DNA of 64,000 nt from Streptomyces sp. AC512_CC834 (lineage in GTDB: Bacteria; Actinomycetota; Actinomycetes; Streptomycetales; Streptomycetaceae): the NCBI RefSeq assembly GCF_019049325.1, contig NZ_JAGMUO010000013.1, forward strand, positions 1 through 64,000. Reading direction: 5' to 3'. A program made the position numbers and the translations under genes. Under the pieces are notes generated by a model. It was not told where the DNA came from, did not search any database, and worked only from the letters and a program-made list of their open reading frames with translations. Of the stretch, positions 1 to 8,210 are shown piece by piece (within the stretch, counting starts at the first letter, position 1; every line of letters begins with the position of its first letter).

Positions 1-400
1 TTTCAACTTCACGGGAGCGGAACAGTCGGAGGAATAATCCGACCGTTCACAGCGTCCTCGCTGTTGTGTTACTTCAAAGGAACCTCAACCCGATCAGAAG
101 AACCGATCAGGTCGAGGTATCAACATATCTGGCGTTGACTTTTGGCACGCTGTTGAGTTCTCAAGGAACGGACGCTTCCTTTGTACTCACCCGAGAGACT
201 CTCTCAGGCTTTCCTCCGGGCGCTTCCCTTCGGTCCTGCTATCCTGCTGTCTTGCGTTTCCGACTCTATCAGATCTTTTCGACCCGATTCCCTGTCGGCG
301 AGATTTGTCGTAGCCTCGGACTTTCGCCCGCCGACCTTTCGACATTCACTACGTTAGCGGACTTCCCCGTGGACTCATAATCGAGTCTCGCGAGTTTGAA
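1..400 (-). promoter_or_regulatory. rRNA operon upstream leader and promoter region
   Basis: Read on the minus strand, this stretch matches the conserved leader that precedes 16S rRNA genes in Streptomyces. It contains the CTTGAGAACTCAACAG block (about 144-160) followed by GCGTGCCAAAAGTCAACGCC. A stem-forming stretch lies at about 84-120, where CCTCGACC can pair with GGTTGAGG. A TAGAGT -10-like hexamer sits at 263-268 in the context CTGATAGAGTCGG, which I remember from actinomycete rrn promoters. The 16S gene itself is not in the window; it should begin just left of base 1. Individual promoters (Streptomyces rrn operons usually have several) cannot be assigned with confidence. Bases 401-515 hold nothing I recognise and separate this leader from the DUF6228 gene. 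Confidence 0.8.
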
Positions 401-515
401 TTCAGGCATGCGGGCACACCGAATTCGCTCCCGCTGAAGGGAAGTCGTAGGTAGTGGGTTGGCCGCTTCCGGCTGCAGGCGATTGCCGTACCCGGGTCAA
501 GCGGCTCGGGCTACC

Positions 516-992
516 TTACGCGTCTCCCAAAGGCGAGTCAACTTCGGTGCCGGTGAGGAAGTTCCGGACGTCGGCGGCCAGGGAAGTCATATGCTCGCCG
601 GCCTCCAGCCAGGTGGTCACTGAGGCGCCCCAGCCGCCAGCGGCCCGTGTCCACGGACGCAAGGCCCACGTCAGCCCGACGTAGCCGCCAGATCGGCAGA
701 CGGCCGACACCGTCAGGTCTCGGTCGTTGGTGCGCCAGCTCCGTTCGCCGTCCCATCCCCGGTAGTCGGCAGCGAGCTCTTCCAGGAACGCAGTGAGATC
801 GCTGTCCCAGATCCAGGCGACGACCTCGTTGACGCGTGCGGTCAGGCCCGGGGCCCGTAGCTCGACGGCATAGTGCACGGAATCCGCGTCGAGGCTGAAC
901 CGGTCGCAGAACGTCACGCCCACGGAGGAGGTGTCCTGGCAGCGGATGATCACGCTGGACTTGTCGTCGTGGTGGCCGTCAGGGGATGCCAT
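516..992 (-). CDS. DUF6228 family protein
   Basis: This is a 158-residue soluble protein. It resembles the actinomycete DUF6228 family, with the motif order VELRAPGLTA, then a W-x-DLTAFLEELAADYRGW stretch, then a conserved GE-R-W and a C-terminal EAGEHMTSLA segment. The family has no established function. No signal peptide or membrane segment is visible. It starts with ATG at 992 and ends about 115 bp before the rRNA leader. It lies downstream of, and codirectional with, the DNA glycosylase gene, separated by a 115-bp gap with no obvious terminator, so co-transcription is possible. The compact acidic architecture would also fit an immunity-type protein, but no toxin partner is adjacent, so I do not claim that. 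Confidence 0.7.
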   Translation of the reverse strand: MASPDGHHDDKSSVIIRCQDTSSVGVTFCDRFSLDADSVHYAVELRAPGLTARVNEVVAWIWDSDLTAFLEELAADYRGWDGERSWRTNDRDLTVSAVCRSGGYVGLTWALRPWTRAAGGWGASVTTWLEAGEHMTSLAADVRNFLTGTEVDSPLGDA

Positions 993-1107
993 GCCAGGAA
1001 CGCTAGGTCAGGGCTTCCTTGATCGTCATCCAGATTCGGCGCAGACCGGGACTCGGTCCGACTCCGGGCCGACTTACCGGCGAGCTGTCAGCAGGGCGCA
1101 CAGCGGC

Positions 1108-1719
1108 TCAGGCTCCGGCGGGCGGCTTGGCTCTCGGGCTCAGTCGGTACGCCGAGACCGTCGGATCACCGGCGAGGTAGAAGCGGTGCTGCCAGTCGTG
1201 GGCTTGACTCACGCCCACCCGGGGGCCGACCCGGATGAGCGCGGGCTGTACTGGCTCGCCCTCGGACAACTCGACCGAGGCACCTGTCAGCAGGTCCGTG
1301 CCGTTGTGCTCTGCCGTGATGCCGAGCGCCTGGCAGAAGTTCCCCGGACCCCGCGCAAGGCGTGGACTCTCGACCCTCTCCCCTCGTCGCTTGCGTGCCA
1401 GGTCTTCGCCCTCGACGACTCTGCCTGCCCGGATGAGGACAGCCGAGGCGATGCCGTCCGTCCCGGTGACGACGTTGGCGCACCAGTGGAGGCCGTGGGA
1501 CCGGTAGACGTAGAGGTGTCCCGCGGGTCCGAACATGACGGCGTTACGGGGTGTCCGGCCCCGGTAGGCGTGGGAGGCTGGGTCGGCCGTACCGGAGTAC
1601 GCCTCGGTCTCCGTGATGGCGATGCTCACGGTTCCCTCGGGGGTCTTGCAGGTGAGGACGCTCCCGAGCAGCTTGGGGGCGACCTCTTCGGCAGGATGGG
1701 CGAGGGGGTCAACGTTCAT
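1108..1719 (-). CDS. DNA-3-methyladenine glycosylase (AAG/MPG family), N-terminally truncated or frameshifted
   Basis: This is a 203-residue Mpg/AAG-type glycosylase, which excises alkylated purines in base excision repair. Visible family motifs are ETEAY (residues about 37-41, containing the catalytic Glu), SHAYRGRTPRN, MFGPAGHLYVY, and the C-terminal GDPTVSAYR. The usual family N-terminus (PLPRxFFDRPVLEVAPxLLG) is missing here: the ORF opens with MNVDPLAHPAEEVAPKLLG. The missing piece appears in another frame immediately upstream (see 1709-1807), separated by about 61-64 extra bases, which is not a multiple of three. Either the gene has suffered a frameshifting insertion, or it uses the internal start and lacks the first helix. 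The Tyr in the usual YGMxxCMN block is also replaced (RSHGLHWCAN). Catalytic competence is therefore uncertain. Confidence 0.75.
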   Translation of the reverse strand: MNVDPLAHPAEEVAPKLLGSVLTCKTPEGTVSIAITETEAYSGTADPASHAYRGRTPRNAVMFGPAGHLYVYRSHGLHWCANVVTGTDGIASAVLIRAGRVVEGEDLARKRRGERVESPRLARGPGNFCQALGITAEHNGTDLLTGASVELSEGEPVQPALIRVGPRVGVSQAHDWQHRFYLAGDPTVSAYRLSPRAKPPAGA

Positions 1720-1807
1720 GCCGACCGCCTTGGCATGCGCAGGTGAAGAGGATGGGGCGGTCGAGGAAATCCCTGGGCAGGGGCGTACGGTCGGGGCTCG
1801 CGATCAT
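1709..1807 (-). pseudogene. out-of-frame N-terminal remnant of the DNA glycosylase
   Basis: A 32-codon reading frame beginning with ATG at 1807 encodes MIASPDRTPLPRDFLDRPIL before running into unrelated residues and a stop at 1709-1711. That segment is the family-typical start of AAG glycosylases (PDRTPLPRxFFDRPVLE). It belongs in front of the EVAPKLLG that begins the main ORF in another frame. The break lies between about 1687 and 1750, where an imperfect repeat of aggatggg(g)cg occurs at 1693 and 1749. A duplication or insertion there would explain the shift. This interpretation relies on my memory of the family consensus. Confidence 0.5.
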
Positions 1808-1883
1808 GCCGTCCGAGCGTAACGCAGCCGGGTCCGCACGCGGGGTGGTCAGGGAGCGTCCGACTTGCCAGGGTGTGGTGCGC

Positions 1884-1909
1884 GGAACCGGCCACGGCCG
1901 GATCGCGTT
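1884..1909 (+). promoter_or_regulatory. candidate ECF-sigma promoter upstream of spo0M
   Basis: GGAAC at 1884-1888, an 18-bp spacer and GTT at 1907-1909 resemble the GGAAT-N18-GTT arrangement known for SigR-type promoters, and are related to SigE-type GGAAC promoters. It lies 45 bp before the spo0M start codon. It was found by eye only and such matches occur by chance, so confidence is low. Confidence 0.3.
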
Positions 1910-1953
1910 TGTAGAGATCGAGGATTCACACGCAAGCCTGGAGAGGGAGAGAC

Positions 1954-2736
1954 ATGGCGTTCAAGAAGCTGCTCGCGAGCCTGGGGGCCGGCGGGGCTTC
2001 GGTAGAGACCGTGCTGAGTGAGGTCAACGTCGTTCCGGGGGGTGTCGTCCAGGGCGAGGTGCGGATCCAGGGAGGGTCCGTCGACCAGGAGATCGAAGGG
2101 GTGTCGGTCGGGCTCCAGGCCAAGGTCGAGGTGGAGAGCGGCGACCAGGAGTACAAGCAGGACATCGAGTTCACCAAGGTGCGGCTGGGGGGTGCCTTCG
2201 AGCTGAAGGCCGGTGTCGTGCACGCGGTGCCGTTCGGCCTTGAGATCCCGTGGGAGACGCCGATCACCACGATCGACGGGCAGCCGCTGCGCGGGATGAA
2301 CATTGGCGTCACCACGGAGCTGGAGATCGCGCGCGCCGTGGACTCCGGTGACCTGGACGCGATCAGCGTGCACCCGCTGCCGGCGCAGAAGGCGATCCTG
2401 GACGCGTTCATCCAGCTCGGTTTCCGCTTCAAGAACGCGGACATGGAGCGCGGTCACATCCGGGGTACCCGGCAGAAGCTGCCCTTCTACCAGGAGATCG
2501 AGTTCCACCCGCCGCAGCAGTACCGCGGGCTGAACCAGGTCGAGCTGAGCTTCGTGGCCGACGCGCAGGCGATGGACGTCATCCTGGAGATGGACAAGAA
2601 GCCGGGGCTGTTCAGCGAGGGCAGCGACTCGTTCCGCTCCTTCAAGGTGGGGCTGGACGACTACCAGGGCACCGACTGGACGGCGTACCTCAACCAGTGG
2701 CTGTCGGAGGTCGGCAGCAAGCGCAACTGGTTCTGA
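1954..2736 (+). CDS. spo0M: sporulation-control protein Spo0M
   Basis: This 260-residue protein has a SpoOM domain along nearly its whole length, an arrestin-like beta-sandwich family. Characteristic stretches are the opening [21 protein letters not shown], the central [19 protein letters not shown] segment, and the closing region with [15 protein letters not shown] and FKVGLDDY. In Bacillus, Spo0M influences sporulation and cell morphology. The actinobacterial homologues are soluble cytoplasmic proteins of unproven mechanism. The ATG at 1954 follows a GGAGAGGGAGAG purine stretch that serves as ribosome binding site. The YbhB gene follows 62 bp downstream on the same strand with its own Shine-Dalgarno, so the two may form a short operon. 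A candidate ECF promoter lies upstream. Confidence 0.9.
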   Translation: MAFKKLLASLGAGGASVETVLSEVNVVPGGVVQGEVRIQGGSVDQEIEGVSVGLQAKVEVESGDQEYKQDIEFTKVRLGGAFELKAGVVHAVPFGLEIPWETPITTIDGQPLRGMNIGVTTELEIARAVDSGDLDAISVHPLPAQKAILDAFIQLGFRFKNADMERGHIRGTRQKLPFYQEIEFHPPQQYRGLNQVELSFVADAQAMDVILEMDKKPGLFSEGSDSFRSFKVGLDDYQGTDWTAYLNQWLSEVGSKRNWF

Positions 2737-2798
2737 GGGATCCGGGGCAGCCTCTAGGCTCGGTCATCTCTGCACCAGACCATTCAGGAGGTACCGAG

Positions 2799-3338
2799 GT
2801 GACCGAGCTGAAGCGGCGTCCGCTCCCCCATGACTTCCACCCGCCCGTGCCGTCGTTCACCGTCACGAGTGAGGACGTCCCGGAGGGCGGGACGCTCAAG
2901 GACGCTCAGGTCCACGCGGTCGGCAACACCTCTCCGCATCTGCGGTGGGAGGGCTTCCCCGCCGGGACCAAGAGCTTCGCCGTGACGTGCTACGACCCGG
3001 ACGCCCCCACGGGCAGCGGGTTCTGGCACTGGGTGGTGTTCGACATCCCGGCCTCGGTGACCGAACTGCCCGCGGGCGCGGGCAGCGACACGTTCGAGGG
3101 GTTGCCGGAGGGTGCCGTACACGCGCGCAACGACTACGGCAGCAGGGACTTCGGTGGTGCCGCGCCACCGGCCGGGGACGGCCCGCACCGGTATGTGTTC
3201 ACGGTGTACGCCGTGGACGAGGAGAAGCTGGGGCCGGACGCGGAGGGGAGCCCGGCGTTTGTCGGCTTCAATCTGCGGTTCCACACGATCGCGCGTGCTC
3301 AGCTCATCGGTGAGTACGAGGTGCCCGCCGACAGCTAG
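2799..3338 (+). CDS. YbhB/YbcL family Raf-kinase-inhibitor-like protein (PEBP fold)
   Basis: This 179-residue protein has the bacterial PEBP signature: TPHLRW-like [16 protein letters not shown], then [21 protein letters not shown], then a [10 protein letters not shown] loop followed by [20 protein letters not shown]. The acidic/His residues of the DPDAP and GPHRY segments form the anion-binding pocket in the family. The biochemical role in bacteria is not settled. I chose GTG at 2799 because AGGAGG (2788-2793 region) lies 6-8 bp upstream; the reading frame stays open further upstream but without a ribosome site. There is no signal peptide. It ends 50 bp before a strong terminator at 3390-3432. 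Confidence 0.88.
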   Translation: MTELKRRPLPHDFHPPVPSFTVTSEDVPEGGTLKDAQVHAVGNTSPHLRWEGFPAGTKSFAVTCYDPDAPTGSGFWHWVVFDIPASVTELPAGAGSDTFEGLPEGAVHARNDYGSRDFGGAAPPAGDGPHRYVFTVYAVDEEKLGPDAEGSPAFVGFNLRFHTIARAQLIGEYEVPADS

Positions 3339-3389
3339 CCGCTCGGAGCGTGCCGAGCGAGCATTCCGAGCGAGCGTTCATGGAACGTT

Positions 3390-3432
3390 TGCCCGCTCCT
3401 GGTCTTGGAATGGATCAGGGGCGGGCATTTTT
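3390..3432 (+). terminator. Rho-independent terminator after the YbhB gene
   Basis: A 12-bp stem, TGCCCGCTCCTG pairing with CAGGGGCGGGCA (one G-T wobble), is closed by a 14-base loop and followed directly by TTTTT at 3428-3432. It is one of the few terminators here with a real U tract. Confidence 0.85.
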
Positions 3433-3561
3433 GTTGCCGGGGGTGGCGGGGGCGTCCCGCGCGGGAGCAGCAGATATTGCGTTGTCCATCTCGGCGTGCC
3501 CGGCCAGAGTTGATCCCAGCCCGCCAGGGGGTGGGCCGGTGCGCACGGGAGGTGGGCTGGT

Positions 3562-4068
3562 ATGCGGGACACGCTGGTGCTGAACGCGAGCTTCGAGCCG
3601 TTGTCGACGGTGACGTTGAATCGAGCCGTCGTTCTGGTGCTCCAGGACAAGGCCGTCGTCGAGCAGGCCCACCCCTCGCTGCGGATGCGCGGAGCCGCGC
3701 TCGACATACCCGCGCCCCGGGTGATCAGGCTGTGCCAGTACGTACGGGTGCCGTTTCGAAGACGCGCTCCGTGGTCGAGGAGGGGGGTGCTGGTCCGGGA
3801 CCGGCACCGGTGCGCGTACTGCGGGCGGCGGGCGACGACCGTCGACCACGTGGTGCCGCGCTCGCACGGCGGGCAGGACTCCTGGCTGAACACGGTGGCC
3901 TCGTGCGCGGAGGACAATCACCGCAAGGCGAACCGGACGCCGGAGCAGGCGGGGATGCCGTTGCTGCGGGAGCCGTTCGAGCCCACGCCCGCCGATGCGA
4001 TGTTGCTGGCGCTGGCCCGGGACGACTTCGCCGCGCTGCCGGGTTGGTTGGTTCTGGACGCTGCGTGA
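3562..4068 (+). CDS. HNH endonuclease
   Basis: This is a 168-residue HNH-family protein. The core is visible: a Cys84-x2-Cys87 zinc knuckle (CAYC), DH at residues 95-96 (TTVDHVVPRSHGG), Asn110, and the second half CAEDNHRKANRTPEQAG, which carries the Cys115 and the Asn119/His120 pair. The N-terminal 70 residues (TLVLNASFEPLSTVTLNRAV) are the conserved extension of the widespread actinobacterial chromosomal HNH proteins, whose biological role is unknown. There is no restriction or phage context. ATG at 3562 follows GGGAGGTGGG. The stop codon directly abuts the inverted-repeat element at 4068-4160. Confidence 0.88.
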   Translation: MRDTLVLNASFEPLSTVTLNRAVVLVLQDKAVVEQAHPSLRMRGAALDIPAPRVIRLCQYVRVPFRRRAPWSRRGVLVRDRHRCAYCGRRATTVDHVVPRSHGGQDSWLNTVASCAEDNHRKANRTPEQAGMPLLREPFEPTPADAMLLALARDDFAALPGWLVLDAA

Positions 4069-4160
4069 CGGCTCCGCCGTGGGGCTTCGGGCTTGCCGCC
4101 CGGGTGCCGGGTGCCGGGTGCGGTGGTGTGTGGCTGGTCGCGCCCACGCGGCGGAGCCGT
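4068..4160. repeat. 93-bp element with 12-bp terminal inverted repeats
   Basis: ACGGCTCCGCCG at 4068-4079 is matched by its exact reverse complement CGGCGGAGCCGT at 4149-4160. The interior carries GGTGCCGGGTGCCGGGTGC direct repeats and the phrase TGGCTGGTCGCGCCCACG. Together with the following GTAAATCGATACAGCCCCGCG, this resembles a dispersed intergenic repeat I have seen at the ends of many Streptomyces genes. It probably acts as a bidirectional terminator between the convergent HNH and SPFH genes. Whether it is mobile cannot be told from one copy. Confidence 0.6.
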
Positions 4161-4173
4161 AAATCGATACAGC

Positions 4174-4197
4174 CCCGCGCCCCTGTGTGGGCGCGGG
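4174..4197 (-). terminator. terminator hairpin after the SPFH gene
   Basis: A perfect 9-bp inverted repeat, CCCGCGCCC and GGGCGCGGG with a 6-base loop, lies 8 bp beyond the stop of the minus-strand SPFH gene. There is no U tract, which is common for high-GC actinobacterial terminators. Confidence 0.65.
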
Positions 4198-4205
4198 ACG
4201 CGCCC

Positions 4206-5165
4206 TCAGTCGATCGACGGCTTCTCGCGGCGTTCCTGGGCGGGCACGCCGGCGCCGCCGTTGCCGCCGCCGCTGCCCGAACCGCCGCCCAGGCCGCCGA
4301 GGTTGCCCATGGCGCCGGAGAGGCCCTTGAGGGCGTCGCCGATTTCGCTGGGGACGATCCAGAGCTTGTTGGCGTCGCCCTCGGCGATCTTCGGGAGCAT
4401 CTGGAGGTACTGGTAGGAGAGCAGCTTCTGGTCCGGGTCGCCGGCGTGGATGGCCTCGAAGACCGTGCGGACGGCCTGGGCCTCGCCCTCGGCGCGCAGG
4501 GCGGCGGCCTTGGCCTCACCTTCGGCGCGCAGGATCTGGGACTGCTTCTCGCCCTCGGCGCGCAGGATTTCGGACTGCCGGACACCTTCGGCCTGGAGGA
4601 TCGCGGCGCGCTTGTCGCGGTCGGCGCGCATCTGCTTCTCCATCGAGTCCTGGATGGAGGTGGGCGGTTCGATGGCCTTGAGCTCGACGCGGTTGACGCG
4701 GATGCCCCACTTGCCGGTGGCCTCGTCGAGGACGCCGCGCAGGGCCGCGTTGATCTCCTCGCGGGAGGTCAGGGTCCGCTCCAGGTCCATGCCGCCGATG
4801 ATGTTGCGCAGGGTGGTGACGGTGAGCTGCTCGATCGCCTGGATGTAGCTGGCAACCTCGTACGTCGCGGCGCGGGCGTCGGTCACCTGGTAGTAGATGA
4901 CGGTGTCAATGTTGACGACCAGGTTGTCCTGCGTGATGACCGGCTGCGGCGGGAAGGGGACGACCTGTTCGCGCAGGTCGATGCGGTTGCGGATGGTGTC
5001 GATGAACGGGACCACGATGTTGAGGCCCGCGTTGAGTGTCCGCGTGTAGCGGCCGAAGCGCTCGACGATGGCGGCGCTGGCCTGTGGGATGACCTGGATG
5101 GTCTTGATCAGGGCGATGAAGACCAACACCACCAGGATGATCAAGACGATGATGACCGGTTCCAT
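4206..5165 (-). CDS. SPFH/Band 7 domain membrane protein (paraslipin/QmcA type)
   Basis: This 319-residue protein has one N-terminal membrane anchor (residues about 3-22, VIIVLIILVVLVFIALI). A Band 7/PHB domain follows (about 24-190; GRYTRTLNAGLNIVVPFID, ITQDNLVVNIDTVIYYQV). Next comes an Ala/Glu/Arg-rich coiled coil with repeated ILRAEGEKQSQ/ILRAEGEAKAAAL units (about 190-235). The tail is Gly/Ser-rich (GGLGGGSGSGGGNGG) and charged. Such stomatin-like proteins scaffold membrane microdomains and quality-control proteases, usually paired with NfeD. Here nfeD lies immediately upstream on the same strand, separated by an unusual 203-bp gap (see 5206-5300). ATG at 5165 is the only good start, with AAGGGGACGG upstream. 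Confidence 0.9.
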   Translation of the reverse strand: MEPVIIVLIILVVLVFIALIKTIQVIPQASAAIVERFGRYTRTLNAGLNIVVPFIDTIRNRIDLREQVVPFPPQPVITQDNLVVNIDTVIYYQVTDARAATYEVASYIQAIEQLTVTTLRNIIGGMDLERTLTSREEINAALRGVLDEATGKWGIRVNRVELKAIEPPTSIQDSMEKQMRADRDKRAAILQAEGVRQSEILRAEGEKQSQILRAEGEAKAAALRAEGEAQAVRTVFEAIHAGDPDQKLLSYQYLQMLPKIAEGDANKLWIVPSEIGDALKGLSGAMGNLGGLGGGSGSGGGNGGAGVPAQERREKPSID

Positions 5166-5205
5166 CGTGGTTGTCCGTCCCCTTCTCCGCCTTGGCGCTC
5201 CGGCA

Positions 5206-5300
5206 GATCCTATGTGGCCAGATCCTATTGGTCAGATCCCAATGATCTGACTGGCCGTGACTGGCCCTGACTACTGCTGATCTTACGGCTGTTGAGGATC
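5206..5300. promoter_or_regulatory. GATC-rich segment with a perfect palindrome between nfeD and the SPFH gene
   Basis: Six GATC tetranucleotides occur in 95 bp (5206, 5221, 5235, 5244, 5279, 5297), where about 0.4 is expected in random sequence. The centre is an exact inverted repeat, GTCAGATC at 5231-5238 and GATCTGAC at 5244-5251 around CCAAT. Several half-sites share CAGATCC. The segment is less GC-rich than its neighbours and lies directly upstream of the minus-strand SPFH gene, so it may be its promoter/operator or a nucleoid-protein site. The nucleoid protein Gbn, encoded at 49188-49409, is reported to favour GATC-centred sites. Confidence 0.5.
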
Positions 5301-5368
5301 TTGCTGGTCGAGTCTGACAGACCGTCGCACGACTCGGGGGGCCTTCGGGCCACTTGAGCACGGCGGGG

Positions 5369-5800
5369 TCACATGATGATCGCCGTGGCGCCCTCGATGT
5401 CCACGACGTCCACTGCCTCGCCCGCCTCGAAGGCACGCCCGGTGTCCAGGGCGCGTGCCGACCAGATCTCCCCGGCGAGTTTGATCCGGCCGCCGGAGCT
5501 GTCGACCCGCTCCAGGACGACGGCCTGTCTGCCCTTCAGGGCGTCCACGCCCGTGGCCAGTCGGGGCTGTTGGGAGCGGTGTCGGGCGGCGATGGGCCGT
5601 ACGACGGCGATGAGGGCGACCGAGACGATGACGAAGACGAGGACCTGCACGACGAGGTCCGCGCCCAGCCCGGAGGCGACGGCGGCGGCGACCGCGCCGA
5701 CGGCGAACATCCCGAACTCCGGCATCGCGGTCACGACGAGCGGGATTCCGAGCGCTGCCGCGGCGACGAGCCACCACACCCATGCGTCGATGTCGTTCAC
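5369..5800 (-). CDS. NfeD family membrane protein
   Basis: This 143-residue short-form NfeD has two or three N-terminal membrane segments (residues about 8-70; WWLVAAAALGIPLVVTAMPEFGMFAVG, then VVQVLVFVIVSVALIAVVRPI). A C-terminal OB-fold NfeD domain follows (about 80-143; GRQAVVLERVDSSGGRIKLAGEIWSAR). NfeD proteins are partners of SPFH proteins such as the one encoded next downstream. The pair is thought to organise membrane microdomains. The best start is GTG at 5800. The ribosome site is weak, so the start is less certain than the product. A start a few codons further downstream would not change the prediction. Confidence 0.88.
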   Translation of the reverse strand: MNDIDAWVWWLVAAAALGIPLVVTAMPEFGMFAVGAVAAAVASGLGADLVVQVLVFVIVSVALIAVVRPIAARHRSQQPRLATGVDALKGRQAVVLERVDSSGGRIKLAGEIWSARALDTGRAFEAGEAVDVVDIEGATAIIM

Positions 5801-5854
5801 ATGGTCATGGTAGGTCCGTGGGGCGTGCCGGGGACAGGGCGCACGGGGGGCGGC

Positions 5855-6652
<798 letters not shown>

Positions 6653-6804
6653 GAGCGCGTTGTCTCCCCTTGCATTGTGGCCGGTCTCGGCTGTCGCGTA
6701 TGCCTGTGGCTCGGGCCGCCGCGCCGGTGGGCGCAGGCCCTCCGGGAAATCTACGCCACCGGTCGGCTTCACCGTTCCATCGGTCCGGTCCTTAGGGTGT
6801 AGGC

Positions 6805-7584
6805 ATGCTCTCGGAACCACGCGCAGGGCGCCTTGCCGCCTGGGGAAATGCCCTTATTGCCGGAATGGTCTCGCCGGATGACGCCGCCGTCGCGATCGTC
6901 GGCGAGGACGCGGTGCACCGGGTGGAGGGGCTGCCGGGCGAAGCGGCGCCGGTCGGTCTCACGTTGGCGCTGGGGCGGCTGCGGGCGCTCGGGGCGAGTG
7001 GGCTGCGGGTCGCGCTGCCCGTGCCGGGGCATCCGCTGGGGCTGAGCGGGCCGCCGGACTTCAACGCGCGGGCGTTGGAGGCCGAGGAGGCGGTGATCTG
7101 TCACGGTGCCTCGCTCGGGCTGGTGCCGGAGGTGCACGAGGCGGGGCCCGAGGGTGATGTGCATGTCGAGGTCGTCTGGCGCTGCCTGCCGGTGCGGGAG
7201 GCTCCGCCGGCGGATGTGCCCTCGCTCGGGGAGGCGGAGCGGGAGCTGGCGGAGGCGTTGCGGGACGCGACGGAGGTGCTGACGCGGCTCGACGTCGCCG
7301 GGTCGGGGCCGGTGGCGGAGGCGGCGGTCGCGGCGTACCGGGCGCGGGCGGAGCGTGGGCGGGAGGTGCTCGCGCCGGGGTATCCGCCGCGGGCGGTGCG
7401 GGTGCTGGAGTTGGCGCAGCGGGTGGGGGTGTTGGTGACGCTGGCGTCCGAGAACGGGCACGGGGGTGCGGTGAGCGCGTCGGAGATGGCGGCGCGGGGG
7501 GATGCGTTGCGGCCGGTGGAGCGGACGGCTCGGCGGGCGCTGGTCGCGGCGTACAACTCCGTTGTGGTGGAGCGGGGGCGGTGA
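6805..7584 (+). CDS. conserved hypothetical protein of Streptomyces
   Basis: This 259-residue soluble protein, rich in Ala, Glu and Leu, has no domain I can name. It begins MLSEPRAGRLAAWGNALIAGMVSPDDAA and contains a VGLTLALGRLRALGASGLRVALPVPGHPLGL stretch. Its C-terminal half is helical (REVLAPGYPPRAVRVLELAQRVGVLVTLASENGHGGAVSASE). Codon use (strong G/C at third positions) supports real coding, whereas the overlapping antisense frames do not. I remember similar proteins only from Streptomyces and relatives, always without assigned function. It ends upstream of a long hairpin shared with the convergent chaplin gene. Confidence 0.75.
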   Translation: MLSEPRAGRLAAWGNALIAGMVSPDDAAVAIVGEDAVHRVEGLPGEAAPVGLTLALGRLRALGASGLRVALPVPGHPLGLSGPPDFNARALEAEEAVICHGASLGLVPEVHEAGPEGDVHVEVVWRCLPVREAPPADVPSLGEAERELAEALRDATEVLTRLDVAGSGPVAEAAVAAYRARAERGREVLAPGYPPRAVRVLELAQRVGVLVTLASENGHGGAVSASEMAARGDALRPVERTARRALVAAYNSVVVERGR

Positions 7585-7712
7585 CGGTGCGGTGCCGTGT
7601 CTTGGAGGGGTGCCATGAGTGGGTGCGGGGGTGGGCGGGGGGGCGCTGCTCGGCGCTGACGAGGTGCCTCCCCCAGTGCCTGAACGGCCTGGGAGGTACC
7701 CCCATCGCCCAC

Positions 7713-7758
7713 CCGTGCCGCCCCAGCGGCACGACTGCCCGCTGCTGGGGCGGCACGG
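7713..7758. terminator. bidirectional terminator between the hypothetical gene and chpE
   Basis: A perfect 15-bp inverted repeat (CCGTGCCGCCCCAGC at 7713-7727, complement at 7744-7758) has a 16-base loop. It lies between convergent genes. Immediately before it, CCTCCCCCAG ... CTGGGAGGTACCCCC forms a second, imperfect hairpin of a type common between Streptomyces genes. Confidence 0.75.
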
Positions 7759-7786
7759 CCGAGGGGCGGCTTCGGGGCGGGCTGCG

Positions 7787-8035
7787 TCAGTGGTTGACGC
7801 CCAGGTTGCCGAAGGCCGGGTTCAGGACGCCGATGACGTTGACGCTGTTGCCGACGGCGTTGACCGGGATGTGGATCGGCGCCTGGACCAGGTTGCCGGA
7901 GGCGACGCCCGGGGAGCCGATGGCCTGGCCGTGGGCGTGGGAGCCCCCGTCCGTGGCGGAGGCCATGCCCGCACCGGCGGCGATCAGTCCGCCGGTCACC
8001 ATCGTCACGGCCGCTGCCTTCTTCAGGTTCTTCAC
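7787..8035 (-). CDS. chpE: short chaplin, ChpE-like
   Basis: This 82-residue secreted protein has an N-terminal signal peptide (residues 1-27, KNLKKAAAVTMVTGGLIAAGAGMASA). The remainder is a single chaplin domain: SHAHGQAIGSPGVASGN, then LVQAPIHIPVNAVGNSVNVIG, ending NPAFGNLGVNH. Chaplins self-assemble into the amphipathic amyloid layer that lets aerial hyphae emerge. This protein has no cysteine, unlike most short chaplins; the S. coelicolor short chaplin lacking cysteine is ChpE, which also occupies this chromosomal neighbourhood. GTG at 8035 is preceded by AAGGAGGG with good spacing. It is monocistronic, flanked by a terminator downstream and about 175 bp of upstream sequence in which I see no operator. 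Confidence 0.9.
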   Translation of the reverse strand: MKNLKKAAAVTMVTGGLIAAGAGMASATDGGSHAHGQAIGSPGVASGNLVQAPIHIPVNAVGNSVNVIGVLNPAFGNLGVNH

Positions 8036-8210
8036 TTACAAGCCCTCCTTGCGATCGCCGCGGCAGTCGCCGCGGCACGCACTGGAGAACGGCCGCACCC
8101 CTCGAAGGATGCGCCATATGGGGGACATTCCCACGACGGTATGAATCTCCGACCGGAAGGGAACCCTCCGCGGCGCTGCCGCGTACCGGCCGCCGGGGCC
8201 GGTCAGCCGG

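Noticed and set aside
66..380. 104-codon frame within the rRNA leader
   Set aside because: The DNA is conserved rRNA leader on the opposite strand, so the protein frame is incidental.
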